Positions 28,353 through 36,617 of a stretch of 57,554 nt of DNA are shown piece after piece. Source of the DNA: Rhodospirillales bacterium (GTDB lineage: Bacteria > Pseudomonadota > Alphaproteobacteria > Rhodospirillales > JASLQF01); the NCBI GenBank assembly GCA_030744625.1, contig JASLQF010000030.1:1-57554 (forward strand). The letters run 5' to 3'. The position numbers and the translations under genes were made by a program. Under the pieces are notes generated by a model. It was not told the DNA's origin, did not search any database, and worked only from the letters and a program-made list of their open reading frames with translations. Position 1 is the stretch's first letter. Each line of letters starts with the position of its first letter.

Positions 28353-31001
28353 CTAAGCCGCCGCCGCCAACACCGCTTCGATGGCATCCAGGGCGGCCTG
28401 CGCGCCGCCCCCCCCGGGGCCGCCGGCCTGGGCCATGTCGGGGCGGCCGCCGCCGCCCTTGCCGCCGAGCTCTACGCAACCGGCGCGCACCAGCTCGACG
28501 GCATCGAAGCGCCCGGTGAGGTCGTCGGTGACGCCGACCACCAGCGACGCCTTGCCGTCGGCGACGGAGACCAGGGCGACGACGCCTGAGCCGATTTGCT
28601 TCTTGAGATCGTCGGCCAGGTTTTTGAGGTCCTTGGCCGGCATGCCGTCGAGCAGCCGGGGCGTGAACTTGACGCCGCCCACTTCCTTGACCCCCGCCGC
28701 AGCGCCACCGCCGCCGCCCGTCGCCAGCCGGCGCCGCAAATCCGCGATTTCGCGTTCCTTGTCGCGGTTTTCGGCGATCAGGGATTGGATGCGCCCAGCG
28801 GCCTCGGGAAGGGTTGATTTCACGGCCGCCGATAGCTCCAGGGCAACGCTCAGCCCTTCATCGAGGTAGTCGAAGGCGGCGGCGCCGGTCAACGCCTCGA
28901 TGCGCCGCACCCCGGACGCCACGGCGCCCTCGCCGGTGATCTTGAAAAGCCCGATGTCGCCAGTGCGCTTGACGTGGGTGCCGCCGCACAGCTCGGTGGA
29001 ATAGGCCGTGCCATCCGCCTCGCCCATGGACAGCACCCGCACCTCGTCGCCGTACTTCTCGCCGAACAGGGCGAGGGCGCCGGTCCGCATGGCCTCTTCC
29101 GGATCCATCAAGTGGGTGACGGCGGCGCTGTTGCGGCGAATCTGCCCGTTTACCTCGACCTCGACGGCTGCGATCTCTTCCCTTGTCATGGCCTTGGGGT
29201 GGCTAATGTCGAAGCGAAGCCGGTCGGGCGCCACCAGGGAGCCCTTCTGGGTGACGTGGTCGCCGAGCACGCGGCGCAACGCGGCGTGCAGGAGATGGGT
29301 CGCCGAGTGGTTGGCGCGTACTCGGGCGCGCCGCGCCGCGTCCACCTCGAGGCGCACATCGTCGCCGATCCGGACCACCCCCTCCTCGACGCGTCCCATA
29401 TGCACGTGCATGTCACCCACCTTCTTGTGGACCTCGGAAACGGCGACGCGGGCGCCCTCGGCGCCGGCGATGACCCCGATGTCACCGACCTGGCCACCGG
29501 ATTCGCCATAAAAGGGGGTCTGGTTGCAGACGATGGCGACCTCGGCGTCGGCCTCGGCCTCGTGCGCCTCCTCGCCATCGACGACGAGGGCGGTGATCTG
29601 GCCCTCGGCGTTGTCGGTCTCGTAGCCCAGGAAGTCGGTGGCGCCGATCTTCTCGCGGACGGCAAACCACACCGCCTCGGTCGCCGCCTCGCCAGAGCCC
29701 GCCCAGGCCTTGCGGGCCTCGGCGCGCTGGCGCTCCATGGCGGCGTCGAAGCTCGCCACGTCGACGCCGAGGCCGCGCGGGCGCAGCGCGTCCTCGGTCA
29801 GATCGAGGGGGAAGCCGTAGGTGTCGTACAGCTTGAACGCAACCTCGCCGGCGAGCTCGCCGCCCTCGGCGATCCCCGCCGTGGCCTCCTCGAGAAGCCC
29901 GAGGCCGCGTTCCAGGGTCTTCTTGAAGCGGCCCTCCTCGAGCTTGAGGGTCTCGGTGATGAGCGGCTCGGCGCGCACCAATTCGGGAAAGGCCTGGCCC
30001 ATCTGCGCGGTGAGCGCCGGCACCAGCCGCCACATCAGGGGCTCGTCACAGCCCATGAGTTCGGCGTGACGCATGGCGCGGCGCATGATCCTTCTCAGCA
30101 CGTAGCCGCGGCCCTCGTTGGACGGCAACACGCCGTCGGCGATGAGAAAGCTCGACGCCCGCAGGTGGTCGGCGATGACCCGGTGCGACACCTGGTGGGC
30201 GCCATCCGCGTCGTTGCCAGCGGCTTCGGCCGAGGCCTCGATCAAGGCACGCATGAGGTCGATGGCGTAATTGTCGTGGGTGCCCTGCATGACTGCGGCC
30301 ATCCGCTCCAGCCCCATGCCGGTATCGATGGACGGCTTGGGCAGGTCGACGCGCTCATCCGGCGTCACCTGCTCGTACTGCATGAAGACCAGGTTCCAGA
30401 TCTCCACGTAGCGGTCGCCGTCCTCGTCCGGACTGCCTGGCGGACCTCCCTCGAGGTGGTCGCCATGGTCGTAGAATATCTCCGAGCACGGCCCACACGG
30501 CCCGGTGTCGCCCATGGCCCAGAAGTTGTCGGAGGTGGCGATGCGAATGACGCGCTCGTCGGGCAGCCCGGCGATCTTCTTCCACAGATCGAAGGCCTCG
30601 TCGTCCTCGGCGTAGACGGTGATCCACAGCCTGTCCTTGGGCAGCGCGAATTCCTTGGTCACCAGGTCCCAGGCGAGTTCGATGGCGAGGTCCTTGAAAT
30701 AGTCCCCGAACGAGAAGTTGCCGAGCATCTCGAAGAACGTGTGGTGGCGCGGCGTATAGCCGACGTTCTCCAGGTCGTTGTGCTTGCCGCCGGCGCGCAC
30801 ACACTTCTGGGAGGTGACGGCGCGCTCGTAGTCACGCTTCTCGGCGCCGATGAAGACGTTCTTGAACTGCACCATGCCGGCGCTGGCGAACATAAGGGTG
30901 GGATCGTTGCGCGGCACCAGCGGCCCCGAGGCAACCTCCTCGTGGCCATGGCGAGCGAAGTAATCCAGGAACGCCCGGCGGATGTCGTTGGCCGTCTGCA
31001 T
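28353..31001 (-). CDS. alaS: Alanyl-tRNA synthetase
   Basis: An 882-aa cytoplasmic enzyme charging tRNA-Ala. The N-terminal class II core opens with [20 protein letters not shown], followed by [15 protein letters not shown] and [15 protein letters not shown]. The editing domain carries [16 protein letters not shown] and the zinc-site [13 protein letters not shown]. The C-terminal DHHA1-like part ([20 protein letters not shown]) ends the protein. Length is normal for the family. In the genome it is separated from recA by the restriction-modification cassette; alaS-recA proximity is common in proteobacteria, which makes the cassette look like an insertion. Confidence 0.97.
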   Translation of the reverse strand: MQTANDIRRAFLDYFARHGHEEVASGPLVPRNDPTLMFASAGMVQFKNVFIGAEKRDYERAVTSQKCVRAGGKHNDLENVGYTPRHHTFFEMLGNFSFGDYFKDLAIELAWDLVTKEFALPKDRLWITVYAEDDEAFDLWKKIAGLPDERVIRIATSDNFWAMGDTGPCGPCSEIFYDHGDHLEGGPPGSPDEDGDRYVEIWNLVFMQYEQVTPDERVDLPKPSIDTGMGLERMAAVMQGTHDNYAIDLMRALIEASAEAAGNDADGAHQVSHRVIADHLRASSFLIADGVLPSNEGRGYVLRRIMRRAMRHAELMGCDEPLMWRLVPALTAQMGQAFPELVRAEPLITETLKLEEGRFKKTLERGLGLLEEATAGIAEGGELAGEVAFKLYDTYGFPLDLTEDALRPRGLGVDVASFDAAMERQRAEARKAWAGSGEAATEAVWFAVREKIGATDFLGYETDNAEGQITALVVDGEEAHEAEADAEVAIVCNQTPFYGESGGQVGDIGVIAGAEGARVAVSEVHKKVGDMHVHMGRVEEGVVRIGDDVRLEVDAARRARVRANHSATHLLHAALRRVLGDHVTQKGSLVAPDRLRFDISHPKAMTREEIAAVEVEVNGQIRRNSAAVTHLMDPEEAMRTGALALFGEKYGDEVRVLSMGEADGTAYSTELCGGTHVKRTGDIGLFKITGEGAVASGVRRIEALTGAAAFDYLDEGLSVALELSAAVKSTLPEAAGRIQSLIAENRDKEREIADLRRRLATGGGGGAAAGVKEVGGVKFTPRLLDGMPAKDLKNLADDLKKQIGSGVVALVSVADGKASLVVGVTDDLTGRFDAVELVRAGCVELGGKGGGGRPDMAQAGGPGGGGAQAALDAIEAVLAAAA

Positions 31002-31151
31002 GGCCGCTAATGTAAGGGGGAAAGCCGGGCGGCGGAAGGGGCTAAGGGGCGCGGCGAAGGATAGTTACTTCGCGGTCTCAATGAAATCAGTCCCAAAGAA
31101 AATCCGGGGATTGCCTTCTTGTCATGCAACCATTGGAGCCCAAATTCAAAG

Positions 31152-31751
31152 CTAAGGCGCTAATCCAACAAGCACGAGTGGCACAGCTGGCACACCACGT
31201 CCCTCTCGTATGAGGTTGTACAATTCGCCTTCGTAATAAGAAACACCGGACGACATTCCAGCTTGAAGTTCTTTCATTGGCAGGATTTCAATGCCCACAT
31301 CAATCAAATCTCCCACAAAGAATGCCATATGTTTCACAAAGAGGTCATAAGCAACAAATGAGTACTTTCCGAACTGGACTTCTACCGCCACTCGCTCTTT
31401 TACAAAATCAGTTTGATTGTATGAATAAATTGGTGTGTCACCTGCCGCTTCAATTTCTAATTTTTGTTGTTCTGGTGTCATATGCATGGTTTTGCGAATC
31501 AATTTGGCATCCTTCGTAACCCAATAAGACGCTCGGCGCTCACTCCAATCATGGTTTGAAAACCCCTTTTCCATCGCCTTGGGTGAAAAGAGCCTTTTGC
31601 CCTTCATTCTCTTTTCCCTTGATACCTTCGTCTTGCACTTTTGCGCATCGACCGATGCCACAACTTCCTTTATTTCTTTCCAAAGACGAGGCTTGTGAAC
31701 TTGGAGGAATTCCAAGCCATTCAAATGGGAGTAGAACTCAGATATTTTCAA
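31152..31751 (-). CDS. Type II restriction endonuclease, BglII/BstYI family
   Basis: A 199-aa protein closely resembling the BstYI/BglII endonuclease family, whose BstYI member cuts RGATCY and BglII member AGATCT. The N-terminus (EFYSHLNGLEFLQVHKPRLW) and the catalytic region YNQTDFVKERVAVEVQFGKY match what I remember of BstYI. Active-site residues are Asp115, Glu124 and Gln126 (D-x8-ExQ), the ExQ variant typical of this family. The segments VGDLIDVGIEILPMKEL and SGVSYYEGELYNLIREGRG follow. The start is a TTG that overlaps the methyltransferase stop by 4 bases. The reading frame is intact. Base composition is clearly AT-richer than neighbours (for example about 37% GC at 31381-31440). Specificity RGATCY is inference. 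Confidence 0.88.
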   Translation of the reverse strand: MKISEFYSHLNGLEFLQVHKPRLWKEIKEVVASVDAQKCKTKVSREKRMKGKRLFSPKAMEKGFSNHDWSERRASYWVTKDAKLIRKTMHMTPEQQKLEIEAAGDTPIYSYNQTDFVKERVAVEVQFGKYSFVAYDLFVKHMAFFVGDLIDVGIEILPMKELQAGMSSGVSYYEGELYNLIREGRGVPAVPLVLVGLAP

Positions 31752-32539
31752 CGATGTCCGCCGTTCGGTTTGCCCGGGTCGTAGACGGGTTTATCCATTG
31801 GCCGAGTTCTCAGAGTACCAGCCCTCAATTGGTGAACTCGGTTCCAGGCGATTTCCAAATACTCTGAAACGGTGTCGCAACCATAACCAATGCGATTGTG
31901 CTTAAGTGCACCTAAAATGCTTGTGCCAACTCCCATGTAGGGATCGAAAACCCAGTCTCCCGATGTTGTCAACGACAGAACCAGTCTCTCAACGAGTTCG
32001 ACGGGAAACTGGCAGGGATGGATCGTCTTTTCTACATGATTGTTCTTAACGTTAGGAAATATCCAAACGTCCCCTGGGTTCTTACCCAATGGGTTACAGG
32101 AAAATTCCCCAGCTTTCGGACCTTTAAAATGCTTCTTGGCGGGGTACTTTTGCGGTACTCGAATTGGATCAAGGTTGAACGTGTAATCGTTGGATTTCGT
32201 AAACCACATTATCGTCTCATATCGACCGGAAAGGCGCTTTGAGCAATGCAGACCGTGTTCGAAGTGCCAAATGATGCGGTTTCTGAGCTTAAGTCCGTGG
32301 TCCTTAAAGACGTGATACAGAACTGTGTCTAACGGGAAGATTTCTCCGCTCTGTACATGGTTTCCCACTTGCCAGCATATCGACCCCCGAGGATGTAATA
32401 GCCTAACGCACTCAGAGATAACTTGAGTTTGCTGGTGAATGTACTCATCAAGCGGGGACCGGCTCTCATATTTCTTTCCGATATTGTAAGGGGGAGATGT
32501 GACGATAAGCTTCATACATTCATTAGGCAGCGGTCGCAT
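31748..32539 (-). CDS. Type II DNA methyltransferase, beta class (N-terminus frameshifted)
   Basis: A site-specific N4-cytosine or N6-adenine methyltransferase of the permuted beta class. Catalytic motif IV TSPPYN is at residues 14-19, then the target-recognition region, motif X-like KTIHPCQFPVELVERLVL and motif I DPYMGVGTS at 199-207. As annotated it begins MRPLPNECMKL at an ATG (32539) with no ribosome binding site, only 13 residues before motif IV. The missing N-terminus is encoded in another frame just upstream (32540-32613), so one base appears lost near 32538-32541. All catalytic motifs are downstream and intact. It would protect the recognition site of the coupled endonuclease. The target base cannot be told from the sequence. 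Confidence 0.85.
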   Translation of the reverse strand: MRPLPNECMKLIVTSPPYNIGKKYESRSPLDEYIHQQTQVISECVRLLHPRGSICWQVGNHVQSGEIFPLDTVLYHVFKDHGLKLRNRIIWHFEHGLHCSKRLSGRYETIMWFTKSNDYTFNLDPIRVPQKYPAKKHFKGPKAGEFSCNPLGKNPGDVWIFPNVKNNHVEKTIHPCQFPVELVERLVLSLTTSGDWVFDPYMGVGTSILGALKHNRIGYGCDTVSEYLEIAWNRVHQLRAGTLRTRPMDKPVYDPGKPNGGHR

Positions 32540-32613
32540 GAATCAAGATTGTCTTGGCACGCCATGTGGACAGCGTGATCGTTCTCAAGCCGAAGAACGG
32601 CCGCACCGCTCAT
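32512..32613 (-). other. Displaced N-terminal codons of the methyltransferase (frameshift fragment)
   Basis: An ATG at 32613 follows a very strong ribosome binding site (GGAGGGGAGA) and opens a frame of 33 codons ending at a TGA (32514-32512). Its first 25 residues end HMACQDNLDS, which fits the methyltransferase pattern of an acidic DNL segment just before MRPLPNECMKL. Adding one T in the GATTCATG at the junction would read D-F-M-R-P and join the two frames into one protein of about 288 aa. The last eight codons of this small frame are read out of frame and are meaningless. A real lesion, programmed frameshift or sequence error are all possible. Confidence 0.7.
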
Positions 32614-32647
32614 TCTCCCCTCCACAATATCTTGTATGTTATGAGTT

Positions 32648-32676
32648 ATTATGCCGCGATATATGCGATATGTACA
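32648..32676 (-). promoter_or_regulatory. Promoter of the restriction-modification operon
   Basis: On the minus strand, -35-like TGTACA (32676-32671), a 17-base spacer and -10 CATAAT (32653-32648), giving a predicted start about 28 bases before the ATG at 32613. The spacer contains a direct repeat of ATATCGC. The placement fits the upstream ATG, not the ATG at 32539, which supports 32613 as the true start. Confidence 0.5.
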
Positions 32677-32714
32677 CCCGCATATTCCTCAGTATAGTTG
32701 ACGGAGCTTCGCCC

Positions 32715-32741
32715 AAAAAAGGTTTGCGCTAGCTATTAGCG
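32715..32741 (-). terminator. Candidate intrinsic terminator of recA
   Basis: Downstream of the recA stop on the minus strand, a short inverted repeat (CGCTA, 5-base loop, TAGCG; 32741-32727) is followed after a few bases by six T residues (32720-32715). The stem is short, so support is moderate. It sits between recA and the promoter of the restriction-modification operon. Confidence 0.35.
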
Positions 32742-32762
32742 TCCGCCTTCGGCGCGGCGGCG

Positions 32763-33890
32763 CTAGTCGGCGCCGCCTGCCTCGGCCTCCGGCGTCTCCG
32801 CGGCCTCTGGCGTCTCTGCGGCTTGCGGCGCCTCGCCGCTTTCGGGACCGGTCGTGATGTTGTCGGCGCCGAGACCGGCATTCTGGCGGATCTTGGCTTC
32901 GATGGCGTCGGCAACCTCGGGATGCTCGATCAGGTAGGCCTTGGCATTCTCTCGGCCCTGGCCGATACGCTCGGAGTCGCAGGAGAACCAGGAGCCCGAT
33001 TTCTCGACGATGCCGGCCTTGACGCCGAGGTCGATAAGCTCGCCGGCCTTGGAGATGCCCTCGCCGTACATGATGTCGAACTCCACCATCTTGAAGGGCG
33101 GCGCCACCTTGTTCTTCACCACCTTGACCCGGGTCTGGTTGCCGACCACCTCGTCGCGGTCCTTGATGGCACCGATACGGCGGATATCCATGCGCACCGA
33201 GGAATAGAACTTAAGCGCGTTGCCCCCCGTCGTGGTTTCCGGGTTGCCGAACATGACGCCGATCTTCATGCGTATCTGGTTGATGAAGATGATCATGCAG
33301 TTGGAGCGCGCCACCGAGGCCGTGAGCTTACGCAGCGCCTGGCTCATGAGGCGCGCCTGCAGGCCCATGTGGCTGTCCCCCATCTCGCCCTCGAGCTCGG
33401 CGCGCGGCACCAGGGCGGCGACGCTGTCCACCACCAGCACGGCGACGGCGCCCGAGCGCACCAGGGTGTCGGCGATCTCAAGGGCCTGCTCACCGGCGTC
33501 GGGCTGGGAGATGAGAAGCTCGTCCACTTCCACCCCGAGCTTCCTGGCATAGACCGGATCGAGGGCGTGCTCGGCGTCGACGAAGGCACACGTCCCGCCT
33601 TTCTTCTGTGCCTCGGCGACCACATGGAGGGCCAGGGTCGTCTTGCCCGAGGCCTCGGGCCCGTAAATCTCGACGACGCGACCGCGCGGCAGGCCGCCGA
33701 TGCCGAGCGCGATGTCGAGGCCGATCGATCCGGTCGAGACGGCGTCCGCCTCGACCACGCTCCCGGACTGACCGAGACGCATGATGGAGCCCTTGCCGAA
33801 GGCCTTTTCGATCTGGCCAAGGGCGGCGTCGAGTGCCTTGTTCTTGTCCACGGTTTCGTTTTCCACCAGGCGCAGTGCTGTCTCGGTCAT
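32763..33890 (-). CDS. recA: Recombinase RecA
   Basis: A 375-aa RecA, forming filaments on single-stranded DNA for strand exchange and for triggering LexA cleavage. Walker A GPEASGKT is at residues 77-84. [38 protein letters not shown], the [20 protein letters not shown] region and the [20 protein letters not shown] loop region are all present. The C-terminal tail is an acidic Ala/Glu/Pro repeat ([19 protein letters not shown]). ATG 33890 has GAGG upstream; an in-frame GTG lies at 33902. A CtrA-independent, LexA-like site lies in its promoter. Confidence 0.97.
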   Translation of the reverse strand: MTETALRLVENETVDKNKALDAALGQIEKAFGKGSIMRLGQSGSVVEADAVSTGSIGLDIALGIGGLPRGRVVEIYGPEASGKTTLALHVVAEAQKKGGTCAFVDAEHALDPVYARKLGVEVDELLISQPDAGEQALEIADTLVRSGAVAVLVVDSVAALVPRAELEGEMGDSHMGLQARLMSQALRKLTASVARSNCMIIFINQIRMKIGVMFGNPETTTGGNALKFYSSVRMDIRRIGAIKDRDEVVGNQTRVKVVKNKVAPPFKMVEFDIMYGEGISKAGELIDLGVKAGIVEKSGSWFSCDSERIGQGRENAKAYLIEHPEVADAIEAKIRQNAGLGADNITTGPESGEAPQAAETPEAAETPEAEAGGAD

Positions 33891-33938
33891 GGCGTGCCTC
33901 ACTTATTCCACAGGGTCGGTCGGGTTGCAATGGAGTCG

Positions 33939-33966
33939 AATGTACATGATTTGTTCCTATATGCAA
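33939..33966 (-). promoter_or_regulatory. recA: Candidate recA promoter with LexA-like site
   Basis: On the minus strand, -35-like TTGCAT (33966-33961), a 16-base spacer and -10-like TACATT (33944-33939). Between them, read on the plus strand, GTAC-N7-GTTC at 33942-33956 is one base off the alphaproteobacterial SOS box GTTC-N7-GTTC. Its position over the spacer and -10 would allow repression by LexA. The match is imperfect, so this is inference. Confidence 0.4.
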
Positions 33967-34008
33967 GAAAAAAATGCAACCTATTGAGCAATACAATAAA
34001 TATGGCGT

Positions 34009-34959
34009 TTATTCTTTGTTTGTTCGCATCAAGGAATCGGCCTCGCCGACGGCGCGGGCGACGACGCGGGCAACCATGGCCAGCGCCGACGCCTCCACCG
34101 TCTCGGCACTGTCGGAAGCCGTGTGGTAGGTGCGGAAGATGGTCGGGCGCATCCAGCGCAGCAGCCAGCGCAGGGAATTGGGATCGGCCACGTAGGCACG
34201 CAGGGCCGCCTCGTCGGCACGCGGCAGGACGGTCAGGCCGACCGCCGGGATGCCGCGCTCCAAAAAGTTCCAATGGTCACTGGAAAAACGCGGCACCGGG
34301 CCGTGGACGCCGGCGTAGACGCCTGTCGCCTTGCCCGCCGCCCGCAGGGCGCGGACGATCAGCGAATCCTCCATGCCCCGGTGGATGTCCCAGATACCGA
34401 AAGCGTCGCCGATGCCGCACAGCTCCAGGCTGACGACGCCGGCAATGGTATCGGGCGCGGCAGTGGCGGCGTAGTGGCGCGAACCAGCGAGCCCGTTCTC
34501 CTCGTCGTCGAAGAAAACCACCTTGAGGGAGATGTTCTTGGGCGCGCCGGCGGCGGCCACGGCACGGTAGACGTCGATGGCGGCGGCGACGCAGGACGCG
34601 TTATCGTTGGCGCCGCCGGATTCCGCCACCCGGTCGTAGTGGGCGGCGACGATGAGTGCCGGGGCGCCACCGCCGAGCTCGATCTCGATGTTGGTGCCGG
34701 GCCCCGTGGCGGCGGTGTAGGCGAGTTTCCGGTAGGGGATGCCGTGCAGCTCAAGGGCGCGCACGAGGAGTCGGCGACGCTCGGCGTCGGGCTTGCCGTC
34801 CAGGACCTCGACGAGGCGCGCCGCCGTCGGCGCGGCGGCGTAATGCTCGAAGCCCGGCCCCGGCGTCACTTCCCCGCAGGCGGCAAGCAGGGCCGCCGCG
34901 GCCAACGCCGGGACGAGGCGGCCGCGTTGGGCGAAGCGGCAAACAAGCAATCGCGTCAT
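34009..34959 (-). CDS. M28-family zinc aminopeptidase, lipoprotein
   Basis: A 316-aa predicted lipoprotein. The signal peptide ends in lipobox LLAAC (Cys28). The catalytic M28 domain has the zinc/active-site series HYD (His107), GGANDNAS (Asp119), FFDDEENG (Glu153/Glu154), a later Asp region (ELCGIGDAFG) and a His near the C-terminus in RTYHTASDS. It would release N-terminal amino acids from peptides in the periplasm or at the outer membrane. The gene is 15 bases downstream of an EamA transporter gene on the same strand. A peptide-salvage link with a metabolite transporter is possible but only positional. Confidence 0.88.
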   Translation of the reverse strand: MTRLLVCRFAQRGRLVPALAAAALLAACGEVTPGPGFEHYAAAPTAARLVEVLDGKPDAERRRLLVRALELHGIPYRKLAYTAATGPGTNIEIELGGGAPALIVAAHYDRVAESGGANDNASCVAAAIDVYRAVAAAGAPKNISLKVVFFDDEENGLAGSRHYAATAAPDTIAGVVSLELCGIGDAFGIWDIHRGMEDSLIVRALRAAGKATGVYAGVHGPVPRFSSDHWNFLERGIPAVGLTVLPRADEAALRAYVADPNSLRWLLRWMRPTIFRTYHTASDSAETVEASALAMVARVVARAVGEADSLMRTNKE

Positions 34960-34974
34960 CGCCCCGTCATCCCT

Positions 34975-35907
34975 TCAGCAGGCCTTGCGCCAGCCCGGCA
35001 GCTTGGAGCGGGTAGTCCCCGTCCGCGTCACCGTCAGGTATATTCCGGTGGCGATCAAGGCGGTGCCGGCGACGTGAAAGCCCTTCAACTGCTCGCCCAG
35101 GACGAGGATCGCCAAGACCACCGTGAACACCGGGATCAGGTGCAGGAACAGGCCCGCCTTGTTGGCCCCGATGACGGCTACCGCGTTATTCCAGCATACA
35201 TAGCTGACGATCGCCGAGGCCACCGACAGATAGGCGAGGCCGAGAACGGTCGAGCGCGACAGCGCGAATCCCCCGGCCACCGCCCACTCCCAGCCGTAGA
35301 AGGGCAGGAGCACGACCACGCCGATGGCGGCCAGCACCATCATCAGCACGAGCGGGGGCAAGTTCCCCCGCAGCCGCCCCAGCAACACCGAATAAAGCGC
35401 CCAGGCGACGACCGACAACAGCATCCACAGGTCTCCGGGGGTAAACAGGAAGTCGGCGAGGGCGTCCCACTCGGCGCGCACGATGATGGCCACCACGCCG
35501 ACCATCGAAATAGCGATGCCGAGCGTCTGGCGCGACGTCACCAACTCCCGGTAAAGGGCGTACGAGATGAGCGGCGTCACCACGGGGACGGTGGCGTAGA
35601 TGAGCCCGGCATTGATTGCCGTCGTCGTGTCGAGGGCAATGTAGGCGGCGCTCTGGTAAAGAGCCACGCCGGTGACGGAGAGCACCCCCAACAGCCAGGC
35701 GTTCTGACGCAACACCGCGCGGTGCCGCCACGCGGCGGCGGCCGTCCACGGCAAGAGCAGAACCAGCACCACGACCCAGCGCCAGAAATTGAGTGTGATC
35801 GGCGGCACGTCCTCGTGGATGGCGCGAACGATGATGTAGGTCGCCCCCCAGAAAAACATCGCCGAGAGGAGCATCAGATAAGGAGATGGCCGGGTACCCA
35901 TGATCAT
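34975..35907 (-). CDS. EamA/DMT-superfamily transporter, second cluster copy A
   Basis: A 310-aa membrane protein of about ten helices with two EamA halves. Its N-terminal half (AIHEDVPPITLNFWRWVVVL) is nearly identical in pattern to the copy at 36618-37529 (AIHQDIPPITLNFWRWVVVA). The C-terminus (VLGEQLKGFHVAGTALIATG) keeps the family motif. This pair is a different subfamily from the three-gene cluster at 3463-6253. It lies 27 bases downstream of a small hypothetical gene and 15 bases upstream of the M28 peptidase gene. Substrate unknown. Confidence 0.86.
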   Translation of the reverse strand: MIMGTRPSPYLMLLSAMFFWGATYIIVRAIHEDVPPITLNFWRWVVVLVLLLPWTAAAAWRHRAVLRQNAWLLGVLSVTGVALYQSAAYIALDTTTAINAGLIYATVPVVTPLISYALYRELVTSRQTLGIAISMVGVVAIIVRAEWDALADFLFTPGDLWMLLSVVAWALYSVLLGRLRGNLPPLVLMMVLAAIGVVVLLPFYGWEWAVAGGFALSRSTVLGLAYLSVASAIVSYVCWNNAVAVIGANKAGLFLHLIPVFTVVLAILVLGEQLKGFHVAGTALIATGIYLTVTRTGTTRSKLPGWRKAC

Positions 35908-35934
35908 GACCGCTGGCTTGGCGCCGCGCCGGAT

Positions 35935-36408
35935 TTACCCCGATTCCGCCTCGGAATCCCCTTTGTCGCCCGTATCCCGGCCGAAAATCTGTCCCGACAG
36001 ACGCCGGATTTCGTCCACCATCTCGGCCTGCTTTTGCAAGATCTCACGCAGCACGCCCCGGGCTCCGTAGGCCTCGCCCAAATCGCCGATGCTGATGTCG
36101 AGGCAGACGTTGTTGTCGATGATTCGCAATTCCTTTTCGGCATTTTTGGGGAGCGGGGTTTTTGTCCTTATACAGTGCTCGATTAGCGCCGAGGCGATAT
36201 CTTCCTCCGGTGCCTCGAAGGTGAGATTCTTGTCGCTCGAGTAATCGAGAATGCTGAACTCGACAAGATAGTCATCGTCCTTGCGCCGCGGCAGCAACGC
36301 CGTAATCTCCCCCGCCGGAAGCCCTTTTCCCTGCGACCCGGAAAAACTTCGCATCGCGTCACGCAGTTCCGCGTGGGTAAATACCACGCGGCGGATTTCC
36401 TTGGGCAT
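35935..36408 (-). CDS. Small soluble protein, function unknown
   Basis: A 157-aa protein beginning MPKEIRRVVFTHAELRDAMR. ATG 36408 is preceded by GGGAGG, whereas the in-frame ATG at 36423 has no ribosome binding site. The N-terminal half alternates strands and helices (DDDYLVEFSILDYSSDKNLT). The C-terminal ~50 residues are helical and probably coiled coil (ILQKQAEMVDEIRRLSGQ) with an acidic tail. No signal peptide or membrane segment. It lies between two EamA genes on the same strand. I do not recognise it. Confidence 0.65.
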   Translation of the reverse strand: MPKEIRRVVFTHAELRDAMRSFSGSQGKGLPAGEITALLPRRKDDDYLVEFSILDYSSDKNLTFEAPEEDIASALIEHCIRTKTPLPKNAEKELRIIDNNVCLDISIGDLGEAYGARGVLREILQKQAEMVDEIRRLSGQIFGRDTGDKGDSEAESG

Positions 36409-36519
36409 GATGGCCTCCCCCATTGCGGCCGGGCACCGATCGATTGTCGACCTGGCCGCGTGAAACGATCGCCCGCCGGAACATTAGCAAGAATGGCGCG
36501 TCGGAACCACGACATCGAA

Positions 36520-36610
36520 TTATACGCCGGTGATAATGAGGCTTATGCCGGCGAGATGATACAGGCCGAACTCCTCGCCCAGCGACGTCGCCGGCCATGG
36601 CACTGAAAAC
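36520..36610 (-). pseudogene. Degenerate C-terminal fragment of an EamA transporter
   Basis: Directly downstream of the EamA gene at 36618, the minus-strand frame reads ...SVPWPATSLGEEFGLYHL then AGISLIITGV before a TAA at 36522-36520. This matches the last helix of EamA proteins (compare FLGEVIRPYHVAGAVLIFSG in the neighbour). No start or upstream part exists. It looks like the tail of a lost paralogue left by deletion or recombination. The match is short but specific in motif order. Confidence 0.5.
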
Positions 36611-36617
36611 CCGGGCG

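Noticed and set aside
28974..31010. A 678-codon open frame on the plus strand across alaS
   Set aside because: Antisense to alaS, which carries all class II and editing motifs; the antisense product has no recognisable domain.
31002..31151. Possible third gene of the restriction-modification cassette, such as a controller protein
   Set aside because: No open frame with a start, ribosome binding site and helix-turn-helix pattern is visible in this gap or upstream of the methyltransferase.
34123..36186. A 687-codon open frame on the plus strand across the M28 peptidase and an EamA gene
   Set aside because: It spans two unrelated genes and an intergenic gap on the other strand and reads as repetitive His/Arg/Gln-rich sequence.
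36373..36606. A small plus-strand frame containing MARRNHDIELYAGDNEAYAG
   Set aside because: Its ribosome binding site is poor, and the opposite strand gives a better explanation: an EamA C-terminal remnant and the start of a small gene.
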